Source: Bradyrhizobium guangdongense (lineage in GTDB: Bacteria > Pseudomonadota > Alphaproteobacteria > Rhizobiales > Xanthobacteraceae). From it: 47,750 bases of DNA. A program made the position numbers and the translations under genes. The stretch is taken from positions 1-47,750 of the forward strand of contig NZ_PPPT01000114.1 in NCBI RefSeq assembly GCF_006483445.1, read 5' to 3'. Numbering within the stretch: the stretch's first letter is position 1; each line of letters opens with the position of its first letter. Below the pieces are notes generated by a model. The model searched no databases. It was given only the letters and a program-made list of their open reading frames with translations, and was not told the DNA's origin. Shown in pieces: positions 8,290-19,688 of this stretch.

Positions 8290-8388
8290 CTACTGGGGAA
8301 GCGAGTTCGTCTGCTGTTCCTGGGCGGCCGTGAAGCGAATCGCCGTGAAAAGCGCACCCATCAGCAAGATCAGCAGATAAATCTTCAT
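8290..8388 (-). CDS. 32-residue putative membrane or exported peptide
   Basis: A short open frame reads MKIYLLILLMGALFTAIRFT then AAQEQQTNSLPQ and stop. The first 20 residues form one hydrophobic helix; the tail is polar. GGAG sits 6 nt before the ATG, ideal for initiation. It is convergent with the methyltransferase gene, ending 2 nt past its stop. It could be a single-pass membrane peptide or a cleaved signal-peptide product; no family is recognised. The case rests on ribosome site, helix and clean boundaries. Confidence 0.6.
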   Translation of the reverse strand: MKIYLLILLMGALFTAIRFTAAQEQQTNSLPQ

Positions 8389-8498
8389 GTCGTTCTCCGC
8401 TGCGCCATTGCAGCCGCTTAACGACTGCTTAGCAAAACACGTTCCAGCGAAGTCAATGACAGTCGCGTGATAAGAAATGGTTAAAGCGAGGTAACGGC

Positions 8499-9407
8499 AT
8501 GGCCGAACATTCGAACGATCGCGGAGAGTCCGGCCTGATCGACAAGCTCAAGCAATATCTGCCGGCGCGCTTTCGTCCTGGTACCGCTGTCGTGCCCGTG
8601 GTGCGGCTGTCGGGTGTGATCGGCGCGGTGACGCCGCTGCGGCCGGGAATGACGCTCGCGGGTCTGGCGCGCGTGCTGGAGCGCGCGTTCTCGGTCCGCA
8701 ATGCCAAGGCGGTGGCGCTGGTGATCAATTCGCCCGGCGGTTCGCCGGTGCAGTCGCGCCAGATCTATCTGCGCATCAAGCAGCTTGCGGCGGAGAAGAA
8801 GCTGCCCGTGCTGGTGTTCGTCGAGGACGTCGCGGCCTCAGGCGGCTACATGATCGCCTGCGCCGGCGACGAGATCTTTTGCGATCCGTCCTCGATCCTC
8901 GGCTCGATCGGCGTGGTCGGCGGCAGCTTCGGTTTCCAGGAGGCGATCAAGAAGCTCGGCATCGAGCGCCGGCTCTACACGGCCGGCGAGCACAAGGCGA
9001 TGCTCGATCCCTTCCTCCCGGAAAACCCCGACGACGTGGCGCGGCTGAAATCGCTCCAGCGCGAGATTCATCAGATCTTCATCGCACTGGTGAAGGGAAG
9101 CCGCGGCGCGCGGCTGAAGGGGCCCGACGAGACCCTGTTCACAGGTGAATACTGGGCGGGCGAGACGTCTGTCGCCCTAGGCCTTGCCGACGGGATCGGC
9201 GACCTCCGCTCAACTCTTCGTGCCCGCTACGGCGAGAAGGTTCTCACCCCCGTGATCGCCCTGCCGACCGGGCTGTTGTCGGGCCTTTTGGGCCGCAAAT
9301 CGCCCGGCGCGGGCCAGCTTTCGGCCCTCGACGGGCTGTCCGGCCTGCCGGACGAACTGATCTCGGCCCTGGAAACGCGGGCGATTTGGGCGAAATTTGG
9401 GTTCTGA
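8499..9407 (+). CDS. S49-family peptidase (SppA/SohB-like)
   Basis: A 302-residue Ser/Lys-dyad protease related to signal peptide peptidase A, which degrades leftover signal peptides or membrane protein fragments. The nucleophile is Ser114 in VEDVAASGGYMIACAGDEI, and Lys166 in TAGEHKAMLDPF is the likely general base. INSPGGSPVQS (76-86) is the conserved oxyanion-loop segment. It is shorter than E. coli SppA (about 600) and has no obvious N-terminal membrane helix, so it may act as a soluble or membrane-associated single-domain form. ATG 8499 is preceded by AGCGAGGTAACGGC. Confidence 0.93.
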   Translation: MAEHSNDRGESGLIDKLKQYLPARFRPGTAVVPVVRLSGVIGAVTPLRPGMTLAGLARVLERAFSVRNAKAVALVINSPGGSPVQSRQIYLRIKQLAAEKKLPVLVFVEDVAASGGYMIACAGDEIFCDPSSILGSIGVVGGSFGFQEAIKKLGIERRLYTAGEHKAMLDPFLPENPDDVARLKSLQREIHQIFIALVKGSRGARLKGPDETLFTGEYWAGETSVALGLADGIGDLRSTLRARYGEKVLTPVIALPTGLLSGLLGRKSPGAGQLSALDGLSGLPDELISALETRAIWAKFGF

Positions 9408-9513
9408 CCTCGGCGGTTCCCCGCGCCATTTGGTCCCGGGACATCCGATTGCGGCAAATGCCGGTTTGAGCGAAAATGCTCTTGGGGGTTGAGCATTGAA
9501 CAAGGATCGACAG

Positions 9514-9705
9514 ATGCCGCCGTTCGTCGCATTTGCGGGTGTTCTGGGTGGGCTCGCCGTGGTCCGCTGGGCCTACAAGACCGCCGTCCGGATCAACCAG
9601 GAGCTGGAGGAGATGCGCCTCTCGCGCGTCGCCGAGGCCGCCCATGCCGGGGACATTCCGACGTTGAAGCGCGACCCCGTCACCGGGGCGTATCGGCCGG
9701 GTTAG
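9514..9705 (+). CDS. small conserved hypothetical protein
   Basis: A 63-residue protein with an N-terminal hydrophobic stretch (PPFVAFAGVLGGLAVVRWAY) followed by a charged helix (KTAVRINQELEEMRLSRVAE). That layout suggests a membrane-anchored small protein. ATG 9514 is chosen because AAGGA lies 7 nt upstream; an in-frame TTG at 9496 would add six residues. It follows the S49 peptidase by 106 nt on the same strand. I do not recognise a named family. Confidence 0.7.
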   Translation: MPPFVAFAGVLGGLAVVRWAYKTAVRINQELEEMRLSRVAEAAHAGDIPTLKRDPVTGAYRPG

Positions 9706-9730
9706 GTGTAATTCACCGTTCAGATCGAGC

Positions 9731-9830
9731 TGCCGTAGGGTGGGCAAAGCGAAGCGTGCCCACCTCTTCGGTCGCGATTGACGAAAGTTGGTGGGCACGG
9801 CGCAAGGGCGCCTCTGCCCACCCTACCGCA
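9731..9830. repeat. palindromic intergenic repeat, GTAGGGTGGGC family, copy 2
   Basis: TGCCGTAGGGTGGGC on the left is mirrored by GCCCACCCTACCGCA on the right with one mismatch, and the inner GTGCCCACC/GGTGGGCAC pair is kept. Same orientation as copy 1. It separates the small hypothetical gene from glyQ. Confidence 0.85.
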
Positions 9831-9936
9831 TCGTGCCTGGAATGGCCCGAATCCGCCCCCTTTGCCTTGATTCCCGCCCCCACCGCCGATACGGTCCCGC
9901 GCGATTCAAAACCCCCCGCGAGAGCCTGATCTGCCG

Positions 9937-10881
9937 ATGGATTCCCTGCCCGCCCATATGCGCCCGGAACGTTCGTTCCAGGGCTTTATCCTCGCGCTCC
10001 AGCGCTTTTGGGCCGAGCAGGGCTGCGTGATCCTGCAGCCCTACGACATGGAGATGGGCGCGGGCACCTTCCATCCGGCAACCACCTTGCGCGCGCTCGG
10101 GCCAAAGCCCTGGAATGCGGCCTATGTGCAGCCGTCGCGCCGGCCCAAGGACGGCCGCTACGGCGAAAATCCCAATCGGATGCAGCACTACTACCAGTTC
10201 CAGGTGATCATGAAGCCGTCGCCGCCGAACCTTCAGGAGCTGTACCTGAAGTCGCTCGCCGCGATCGGCATTGATTCCGCCGTGCACGACATCCGCTTCG
10301 TCGAGGACGACTGGGAGAGCCCGACGCTGGGCGCCTGGGGCCTGGGATGGGAGTGCTGGTGCGACGGCATGGAGGTGAGCCAGTTCACCTACTTCCAGCA
10401 GGTCGCTGGCTTCGAATGCGCGCCGGTCGCCGGCGAGCTGACCTACGGGCTCGAGCGCCTCGCGATGTATGTGCAGGGCGTCGATCGCGTCTACGACCTC
10501 AACTTCAATGGCCGCGACGGCGCCGAGAAGGTCACCTATGGCGACGTCTTCCTGCAGGCCGAACGGGAATATTCGCGGCACAACTTTGAAGTCGCCGACA
10601 CCGCGATGCTGTTCGAGCAGTTCAAGATGGCCGAAGAGGCCTGCAAGAAATATCTCGCGTCGGGTTGGCAAGAAAACGTCAACTTGGGTAATCGCAAAGA
10701 ACATCTGATGGCGCTGCCGGCCTATGATCAGTGCATCAAGGCGAGCCACGTCTTCAACCTGCTCGATGCGCGCGGAGTCATTTCGGTGACGGAGCGGCAG
10801 AGCTACATTCTGCGCGTGCGTGAACTGGCAAAGGCCTGCGGCGAAGCCTGGGTGCACACCGAAGCGGGCGGAGCGGCCTGA
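9937..10881 (+). CDS. glyQ: glycine-tRNA ligase alpha subunit
   Basis: The alpha chain of the bacterial alpha2beta2 glycyl-tRNA synthetase holds the class II catalytic core that activates glycine. The 314 residues open with [20 protein letters not shown] and contain [20 protein letters not shown] and [20 protein letters not shown], the highly conserved motif 2 region. Length is normal. Its TGA overlaps the glyS ATG by one base (TGATG), a classic coupled arrangement that keeps the subunits in balance. Confidence 0.98.
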   Translation: MDSLPAHMRPERSFQGFILALQRFWAEQGCVILQPYDMEMGAGTFHPATTLRALGPKPWNAAYVQPSRRPKDGRYGENPNRMQHYYQFQVIMKPSPPNLQELYLKSLAAIGIDSAVHDIRFVEDDWESPTLGAWGLGWECWCDGMEVSQFTYFQQVAGFECAPVAGELTYGLERLAMYVQGVDRVYDLNFNGRDGAEKVTYGDVFLQAEREYSRHNFEVADTAMLFEQFKMAEEACKKYLASGWQENVNLGNRKEHLMALPAYDQCIKASHVFNLLDARGVISVTERQSYILRVRELAKACGEAWVHTEAGGAA

Positions 10882-12980
10882 TGCCCGATCTTTTGCTGGA
10901 GCTGTTCTCGGAAGAGATCCCTGCGCGCATGCAGGCGAAGGCGGCGGACGATCTGCGCCGCATGGTCACCGACAAGCTCGTCGCCGAGGGCCTCGTCTAT
11001 GACGGCGCCAAGGCGTTTGCGACGCCGCGCCGCCTTGCGCTCACCGTGCACGGGATTCCCGCGCGCCAGCCGGACCTCAAGACCGAACGCCGCGGCCCGA
11101 AAATGGGCGCGCCGGATGCGGCGGTGCAGGGGTTTCTGAAAGCGACCGGCTTGAAGTCGCTGGATGAAGCAAAAATCCAGCGCGACCCGAAGGGCGATTT
11201 CTACATCGCGCTGATCGAAAAGCCGGGCCGCGACGCGATCGACGTGCTCGCCGAAATATTGCCGGTCATCATCCGCACCTTCCCCTGGCCGAAATCGATG
11301 CGCTGGGGCGCGCGCTCGGGCAAGCCGGGCTCGCTCAACTGGGTGCGTCCGCTGCACGCGATCACCGCGACGTTTGGGCTGGAGACCGAAGAGCCCGATG
11401 TCGTGAAGTTTTCGGTGGATGGGATCGAGAGCGGGCAGACCACCTATGGCCACCGCTTCCTCGCGCCGGCCGCGATCAACGTGCGCCGCTTCGAGGACTA
11501 CGAAGCCAAGCTGCTCGATGCCAAGGTCGTGCTCGACCCTGAAAGACGCAAGGATGCGATCCTGACCGACGCCAAGCAGCTTGCCTTCGCGCAAGGCTTT
11601 GAGCTCGTCGAGGACCAGAATTTGCTCGACGAGGTCGCAGGGCTCGTCGAATGGCCGGTCGTGCTGATGGGCTCGTTCGAGCAGGAGTATTTGAAGACTC
11701 CCGACGAAGTGATCCGCGCCACCATCCGCAACAACCAAAAGTGTTTTGTGGTGCGCGATCCCAAAACGGGCAAGCTCGCCAACAAGTTCATCCTGGTCGC
11801 CAATATCGAGGCGACCGACGGCGGCGCGACCATCATCGCCGGCAACGAGCGCGTGATCCGCGCGCGGCTGAGCGATGCAAAGTTTTTCTATGAGACGGAC
11901 TTGAAGACGAAGTTGCAGGACCGGCTGCCGAAGTTCGAGCAGATCGTGTTCCACGAGAAGCTCGGCACACAGGCCGCGCGCATCAAGCGTATCGAAGGCT
12001 TGGCCGCCGAGATCGCGCCGCGGGTCGGCGCCGATGTCGCGAAGGCCAAGCGTGCCGCAGCGCTTGCGAAGGCGGATCTGTTGACCGAAGTCGTCGGCGA
12101 ATTTCCGGAAGTGCAGGGCCTGATGGGCAAGTACTACGCGCTGGCACAAGGCGAGGACGCGTCCGTCGCAGCCGCCTGCGAGGAGCACTACAAGCCGCAG
12201 GGCCCCGCCGATCGCGTGCCGACCGATCCGGTCAGTGTGGCTGTGGCGCTGGCTGACAAGATGGATACGCTCGCTGGCTTCTGGGCGATCGACGAGAAAC
12301 CGACTGGGTCGAAGGATCCGTATGCGCTGCGCCGCGCAGCGCTGGGAGTGATCCGGTTGATTGTGGAGAATGCACTTCGTCTCTCTCTGACGAAGGTGGC
12401 GGCCTCGGCTCTCGCCGGTTTGTCTGCGAAGCCTGCCGATGCACAGACGATTCCGAGCGATCTGCTCGCCTTCTTCGCCGACCGCCTCAAAGTTCAGCTC
12501 CGCGAGCAGGGCGCGCGGCACGATCTCGTCGACGCCGTGTTCGCGCTCGGCGGCCAGGACGACCTCCTGATGATCGTCCGCCGCGTCGAGGCGCTCGGAA
12601 AGTTCCTCGAGTCCGACGACGGCAAGAACCTGCTCGCCGGCACCAAGCGCGCCAGCAACATCCTCTCGATCGAGGAGAAGAAGGACAAGCGTACGTTTGA
12701 TGGCGCGCCCGATGTTGCGCTCTACACCCTCGCTGAGGAAAAGGCGCTGGCGAAGGCGATCGGCGAGGTGACGGCCGAGGCGAGCGCCGCGGTTGCCAAG
12801 GAAGATTTTGCGAGCGCGATGAGCGCGATGGCAAAGCTGCGTCCGCCGGTCGATGCGTTCTTCGACAAGGTTCGCGTCAACGACGAGGACCCGAAGGTGC
12901 GCGAGAACAGGCTGAAGCTGCTGAACGAGATCCGCAGCGCAACGCGTGCGGTCGCGGACTTTTCGAAGATCCAGGATTGA
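10881..12980 (+). CDS. glyS: glycine-tRNA ligase beta subunit
   Basis: The 699-residue beta chain binds the tRNA and supports aminoacylation by GlyQ. It starts with [20 protein letters not shown] and carries the diagnostic TPRRLAL (about 49-55), the central HD-like domain, and a C-terminal anticodon-binding DALR-like domain with [20 protein letters not shown]. Length is normal. It shares one base with glyQ. A repeat element, not a terminator on this strand, follows the stop. Confidence 0.98.
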   Translation: MPDLLLELFSEEIPARMQAKAADDLRRMVTDKLVAEGLVYDGAKAFATPRRLALTVHGIPARQPDLKTERRGPKMGAPDAAVQGFLKATGLKSLDEAKIQRDPKGDFYIALIEKPGRDAIDVLAEILPVIIRTFPWPKSMRWGARSGKPGSLNWVRPLHAITATFGLETEEPDVVKFSVDGIESGQTTYGHRFLAPAAINVRRFEDYEAKLLDAKVVLDPERRKDAILTDAKQLAFAQGFELVEDQNLLDEVAGLVEWPVVLMGSFEQEYLKTPDEVIRATIRNNQKCFVVRDPKTGKLANKFILVANIEATDGGATIIAGNERVIRARLSDAKFFYETDLKTKLQDRLPKFEQIVFHEKLGTQAARIKRIEGLAAEIAPRVGADVAKAKRAAALAKADLLTEVVGEFPEVQGLMGKYYALAQGEDASVAAACEEHYKPQGPADRVPTDPVSVAVALADKMDTLAGFWAIDEKPTGSKDPYALRRAALGVIRLIVENALRLSLTKVAASALAGLSAKPADAQTIPSDLLAFFADRLKVQLREQGARHDLVDAVFALGGQDDLLMIVRRVEALGKFLESDDGKNLLAGTKRASNILSIEEKKDKRTFDGAPDVALYTLAEEKALAKAIGEVTAEASAAVAKEDFASAMSAMAKLRPPVDAFFDKVRVNDEDPKVRENRLKLLNEIRSATRAVADFSKIQD

Positions 12981-12986
12981 TCTGGT

Positions 12987-13104
12987 GCCCCGGATGCTGC
13001 GCAGTGCGCCGCCCCTTGGCGGCGTGGTGCGCTGCTGATCCGGGGCCCATGCAGGCGTGCACTCGGCTTCTGGGTCCCGGGTCTGCGCTTCGCTTGCCCG
13101 GGAC
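12987..13104. repeat. compound palindromic repeat after glyS
   Basis: Two inverted pairs follow each other: GCCCCGGAT (12987-12995) with ATCCGGGGC (13038-13046), and GTCCCGGG (13074-13081) with CCCGGGAC (13097-13104) around TCTGCGCTTCGCTTG. This is another intergenic repeat style common in Bradyrhizobium. Only one copy is in the window. Confidence 0.65.
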
Positions 13105-13109
13105 ACGAG

Positions 13110-13149
13110 AAAAAAAGCCCCGCCCGGCGGGGGGAATACCGGGCGGGGC
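13110..13149 (-). terminator. intrinsic terminator of the DUF1236 gene
   Basis: Read on the minus strand, GCCCCGCCCGG and CCGGGCGGGGC form an 11-bp GC stem (13117-13127 with 13139-13149) around an 11-nt loop and are followed by seven T (13116-13110, ending in TTTTTT C). It lies about 60 nt beyond the stop of the DUF1236 gene. Confidence 0.88.
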
Positions 13150-13207
13150 CTGATGTCCGTCGTTTGGTTTTGCGCGCCAGTCTGAATTGGCGCGGCGGAC
13201 ATCTAGT

Positions 13208-13579
13208 CTAGTCCATGACCTCGACGATGCGCCGCGAGCGCGGCTCGACCAGGAGCGTCGCGCCGTTCACGACGGTGTAGCGATAGGTCGTTGCGCCGAA
13301 GCGCTGTGGCACGTCGTAATAGGTGATGCCGGCATCAGGGAGTACCGTGCCGACCACGACGCGATCCGGAATGGTGAAGGCCGGTACGCGCTGCTCGACG
13401 ACGTAGTCGCGGAAGGCCGATCGCTGGTCGACGGCGATGCCGGCACCGCGCTCGATCACGACGCCCGGTGCTGCGCGTCCCACGGTGATGTCGGCTTGCG
13501 CGTTCGCTGCGACCGGCGAGCCGATCGCGGCTGCTAGCGCTGTCACGGCAAGAATCCTTTTGGGAATCCTGTTTGGCAT
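13208..13579 (-). CDS. exported DUF1236 protein
   Basis: A 123-residue protein with a signal peptide (MPNRIPKRILAVTALAAAIG ... AANAQ) and a short mature domain ending in the DUF1236 pattern VVVGTVLPDAGITYYDVPQ ... YRYTVVNGATLLVEPRSRRIVEVM. The domain is frequent in Bradyrhizobium envelope proteins; function unknown. ATG 13579 is chosen since AAGGAG lies 6 nt upstream and the signal peptide starts there; the in-frame start 18 nt earlier lacks this. An intrinsic terminator follows. It is divergent from the DUF3096 gene. Confidence 0.85.
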   Translation of the reverse strand: MPNRIPKRILAVTALAAAIGSPVAANAQADITVGRAAPGVVIERGAGIAVDQRSAFRDYVVEQRVPAFTIPDRVVVGTVLPDAGITYYDVPQRFGATTYRYTVVNGATLLVEPRSRRIVEVMD

Positions 13580-13817
13580 GGGCAACTCCTTCGTCAATCA
13601 GTCCAAGAGGTGCGCCAGTGGCGCGACCGGTTGCCAATGCCTCCTTCCCCACAATGTTCCGGAAAAATGCGTGCCGCATCGGCGGCAATTTCAGGCAGTT
13701 TTCGCGATGGCCGGAACCCGCGAGCTTGCTCGTGCGTCTCTACTCGCGGAACCCGCCCCGCTATGATCCGGCCGCGATTCGCGGGGATCTTCCCCGCACA
13801 GACCGGAAGGATATTTC

Positions 13818-13973
13818 ATGCACATCACTGTCGCTCACATCTCGCCGATCATGTCGCTGATCGCGGGTGTGCTGATTCTCATCATGCCCCGCCTGCTCAA
13901 CTTCATCGTCGCGATCTTCCTGATCCTGAACGGCGCGATCGGGCTCGGCCTGTTGAAGTGGCTCCACCTTTAG
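13818..13973 (+). CDS. DUF3096 small membrane protein
   Basis: A 51-residue protein, MHITVAHISPIMSLIAGVLI followed by LIMPRLLNFIVAIFLILNGA and IGLGLLKWLHL. Two hydrophobic helices flank the MPRLLNFIVAIFLI core that defines DUF3096. GGAAGG lies 7 nt before the ATG. It is likely an inner-membrane protein of unknown role. The region upstream carries GCGGGG/CCCCGC symmetry around GATCTT-like bases, but no promoter is certain. Confidence 0.85.
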   Translation: MHITVAHISPIMSLIAGVLILIMPRLLNFIVAIFLILNGAIGLGLLKWLHL

Positions 13974-14069
13974 TCGGTCATTTTGTGGAACGGCCCGACT
14001 TGCGCCGGCCCGCCCAAAGTGGTGTAAGGCGCGCGATTTCCCATCCCTCTCGCAGGTTGTGTGCAAGCT

Positions 14070-16943
<2,874 letters not shown>

Positions 16944-16967
16944 GCGCGACGCGAGATACGAATTGAG

Positions 16968-16996
16968 AGAGGCGGAGCTTGGCTCCGCCTCTTTTC
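16968..16996 (+). terminator. intrinsic terminator of ppdK
   Basis: AGAGGCGGAGC and GCTCCGCCTCT form an 11-bp stem with a TTG loop, followed by TTTTC, 25 nt after the ppdK stop. Confidence 0.9.
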
Positions 16997-17312
16997 ATTT
17001 GGAGTCTCGCTATCTCCCCACGTCGCTGCGCCCGCAATGACAGTGGGGAACAATCGCATTGTCCCACAACGAGACGCGCGCAAGAGTTCCTTCACCATTG
17101 GCGTTGACTGCTTGTTTACCGCTTCACGCCATCTGCGATTCACCAACTCCTTCGAATTCCCCGTGAAAACACCTGCGCTTGCTTGCGTGTGGTGTGTGCG
17201 CAACGCCGATTAACTCCCCGGCAACCTAAATTAGATACCAACGAAAAAGATCGAATTGCACGGATGTACTGACGTTCGATCTTTCTGGCGTAAGCGTTGC
17301 GTGAGCGTATCG
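16997..17312. other. gap between ppdK terminator and cell wall hydrolase
   Basis: No gene is visible. Around 17022-17042 there is a worn relic of the CGCTGCGCTCGCAATGAC repeat. The right end holds the inverted repeat listed at 17246. A TAGATAC sequence at about 17232 could be a -10 box, but no matching -35 is convincing. Confidence 0.5.
17246..17284. repeat. 10-bp perfect inverted repeat in hydrolase leader
   Basis: AAAGATCGAA (17246-17255) is mirrored exactly by TTCGATCTTT (17275-17284) with a 19-nt spacer. It ends 28 nt before ATG 17313, so in RNA it would fold just upstream of the ribosome landing region; as DNA it could bind a dimeric regulator. Confidence 0.6.
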
Positions 17313-18752
17313 ATGTTTGTGTTGCGTACCCATCCGAAGGGCGCGCGGTTCGCGTCCTTCGGCATCGGTCTCTGCATCTTCGCATTGATGCCGAGAGAGA
17401 CCGGCTATCAGGACATCTCTTCGCTGTTGGCGCGCCAACCCGGCGTGGCCGAGCGCTGGCAGAAGCAGGTGTTTTCTGCGGCGTCCTCGATCCAGCTCGC
17501 CACCTACAGCTTCTCGCGCCCGATCGGCACGTCGGTGCCGCAGAGCGCGACCTATCGCCTCGCAAGCCTCGACAATGCCGACATCACCGGCGCGATCCAG
17601 CGCAATCCGGTCATGCAGGCGCCGCTGCGCTACCAGGCCTCCGATTTTCCAAAGGTTGATCGCACGCTGAAGGGCGATCGGCTCGCCACCGTCACGCCGC
17701 AGCCTGCGCCCGCCGAGACGTCGGCACCATCGGCGCCCGCGGCGCAGGATCCCGCGACCTCGAACAGTTCCGTGTTCGGCGCCAAGACGGCAGAGGCACC
17801 GGCCTCGTTCTCCTCACCTGAATCGGCCGCGCTCGATCCCGAATTGCAGGAGGCGCTGCGCGCGCCGCCGCTGCCGCAATATGCACCGTCACAGCCCAAG
17901 TCCGCGGCCGCGCTCGGCGCGCAGCCACGCGGCGACGTCAAGCCGGCGGAAGCGGTTCCGCCGCGCGATCCCTTCAGCGTCAAGACGTCGAACCTGTTCT
18001 TCGGCAGTTCATCGCTCGGCGGCAATATCGAGAGCATCGAGAGCTGGCAGCCCGGCGCCGAGCCGCTGATCGTGATGCCGGATCCCGACATGAAGGTGAT
18101 GGCCTCGTTGCCGCCGCCCTCGGAGGATGTCGCGAAGGCGATCGACGGCGGCGAGAGCGTTGCGCCCAAGGGCGAGGTCAATGCTGACGACCAGCGTGTG
18201 AAGTCGCCGGCAGAGCGCCTCGCGCTCGACGACAAGTCGCGCGCGAAGTCGGAGAAGTGCCTCGCGGAAGCCGTCTATTTCGAATCCCGCGGCGAGGCCG
18301 TGCGCGGCCAGATCGCGGTCGCGCAGGTCGTCATGAATCGGGTGTTTTCCGGCAAATACCCCGACACCGTCTGCGGCGCTGTCTACCAGAACAAGCATCG
18401 CCATCTCGCATGCCAGTTCACCTTCGCTTGCGACAACAATGCCGACGTGATCCGCGAGCCCGAGATGTGGGAGCGTGCCAAGAAGATCGCGAAAGCCATG
18501 CTCGACGGCAAGATCTGGTTGCCTGAAGTGGGCAAGTCCACCCACTACCACGCCTACTGGGTGCGGCCGTCCTGGGTCGCCGAGATGAAGAAGATGTACA
18601 AGACCGGCGTGCACACCTTCTATCGGCCGCGCAACTGGGGCGACGGCAGCGAGGCGCCGACATGGGGGACGCCGGCGCAGACCGCAGCCATCAGCGCCGA
18701 GCTCGCGCAGGAAGCCAAGAGCTCGGCCGAGATGGGCGCGACGACGCGGTAG
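17313..18752 (+). CDS. SleB-type cell wall hydrolase
   Basis: A 479-residue envelope protein. A hydrophobic anchor follows the basic start (MFVLRTHPKGARFASFGIGL CIFALM), then a long Pro/Ala/Ser-rich linker (about 100-290). The C-terminal Hydrolase_2/SleB domain begins near Cys316 (CLAEAVYFESRGEAVRGQIA), with AQVVMNRVFSGKYPDTVCG and CQFTFACD. SleB-family enzymes cut peptidoglycan as lytic transglycosylase-like hydrolases; in non-spore formers they likely act in wall turnover. ATG 17313 is chosen because the membrane anchor follows; in-frame GTG 17301 and TTG 17256 are possible, and no start has a strong ribosome site. Confidence 0.88.
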   Translation: MFVLRTHPKGARFASFGIGLCIFALMPRETGYQDISSLLARQPGVAERWQKQVFSAASSIQLATYSFSRPIGTSVPQSATYRLASLDNADITGAIQRNPVMQAPLRYQASDFPKVDRTLKGDRLATVTPQPAPAETSAPSAPAAQDPATSNSSVFGAKTAEAPASFSSPESAALDPELQEALRAPPLPQYAPSQPKSAAALGAQPRGDVKPAEAVPPRDPFSVKTSNLFFGSSSLGGNIESIESWQPGAEPLIVMPDPDMKVMASLPPPSEDVAKAIDGGESVAPKGEVNADDQRVKSPAERLALDDKSRAKSEKCLAEAVYFESRGEAVRGQIAVAQVVMNRVFSGKYPDTVCGAVYQNKHRHLACQFTFACDNNADVIREPEMWERAKKIAKAMLDGKIWLPEVGKSTHYHAYWVRPSWVAEMKKMYKTGVHTFYRPRNWGDGSEAPTWGTPAQTAAISAELAQEAKSSAEMGATTR

Positions 18753-18762
18753 CATTGCTTGA

Positions 18763-18787
18763 CCTCGCCCCGCTTGCAGGGAGAGGG
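18763..18787. repeat. short palindromic repeat, CCTCGCCCCGC family
   Basis: CCTCGCCCCGCTTGC then AGGGAGAGGG. It matches the element at the right end of the window (47713) except for one base in the stem, and fills the short gap between the hydrolase and nadC stops. Confidence 0.6.
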
Positions 18788-18797
18788 AGCCTCAGCG

Positions 18798-19676
18798 TCA
18801 CGTCTCAATATCGAGCGCGCAGTCGAAATTTGGCGCCGAGTGGGTAAGGGCGCCTGACGAGACGTAGTCGACGCCCGTCGCCGCGATCCTTGCGATCGAT
18901 TCCAGCGTAACCCCGCCCGATGCCTCCAGCACCACACGGCCCTCTGCAAGACGCACGGCTTCGCGCAGCGTCGGAAAATCCATATTGTCGAGCAGTACGG
19001 CATCGGCGAGGCCGGTGGCCAAGACCTCGCGCAGTTGCGCCAGGGTGTCGACCTCGATCTCGATCTTCACGAGGTGGCCGGCATGGGCGCGGGCGCGCTC
19101 CAGCACCGGACGGACGCCGCCGGCAACTGCGATGTGGTTGTCCTTGATCAGGATCGCGTCGTCGAGGCCAAAACGGTGGTTGAACCCGCCACCGCAGCGC
19201 ACGGCGTATTTCTCAAGCGCGCGCAGGCCCGGCGTCGTCTTGCGCGTGCAGCAGATGCGCAACTTCGTGCCCTCGGTCTGACGGACGTAATCGGCCGTTA
19301 GCGTCGCGACACCCGAGAGCCGGCCGACGAAGTTGAGTGCCGTGCGCTCGGCCGTGAGTACGGCGCGGGCCGGGCCTGCGATCGTCAGCGCGCGCTGGCC
19401 GGCTGCGATCCGGGCGCCGTCACGGACATGCGCCTCGACCGTGATGTCAGGCGAGAGCTCTTGCAGCGTCGCAAGCGCAAGCGGAAGACCTGCGATCACG
19501 CCAGCCTGGCGCGCGACCAGGATCGCGTTTGCCTTGGTCGTCTCCGGGATCGTTGCAAGCGACGTGACGTCGCCGGCGCGGCCGAGGTCTTCGTCGAGCG
19601 CGCGGTGGACAGCTTCGTCGATCGCGAGCGGCGACAGGAAGGCGTCCGGATAGAGCAGGGATGCGGGAGTGAGCAT
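18798..19676 (-). CDS. nadC: nicotinate-nucleotide diphosphorylase (carboxylating)
   Basis: NadC joins quinolinate and PRPP to give nicotinate mononucleotide and CO2, the last step of de novo pyridine ring supply. The 292 residues include [17 protein letters not shown], the PRPP/quinolinate loops [20 protein letters not shown] and [19 protein letters not shown], and the C-terminal barrel motif EASGGV. AAGGAG lies 7 nt before ATG 19676. It starts 12 nt after the nadB stop and is last in the nadABC operon. Confidence 0.97.
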   Translation of the reverse strand: MLTPASLLYPDAFLSPLAIDEAVHRALDEDLGRAGDVTSLATIPETTKANAILVARQAGVIAGLPLALATLQELSPDITVEAHVRDGARIAAGQRALTIAGPARAVLTAERTALNFVGRLSGVATLTADYVRQTEGTKLRICCTRKTTPGLRALEKYAVRCGGGFNHRFGLDDAILIKDNHIAVAGGVRPVLERARAHAGHLVKIEIEVDTLAQLREVLATGLADAVLLDNMDFPTLREAVRLAEGRVVLEASGGVTLESIARIAATGVDYVSSGALTHSAPNFDCALDIET

Positions 19677-19688
19677 GGAAAGTCTCCT

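Noticed and set aside
12987..13104. Terminator for glyS on the plus strand
   Set aside because: The stems lack a following T-run on that strand; the real T-run terminator here (13110-13149) points the other way.
10803..13202. 799-codon open frame on the minus strand opposite glyS
   Set aside because: It is the antisense shadow of glyS in GC-rich DNA: low-complexity Arg/His/Leu-rich translation, no ribosome site, no domain.
13640..13760. EcfG-like general stress promoter (GGAAC) between DUF1236 and DUF3096
   Set aside because: GGAAC words exist on both strands, but no convincing -10 at the right spacing.
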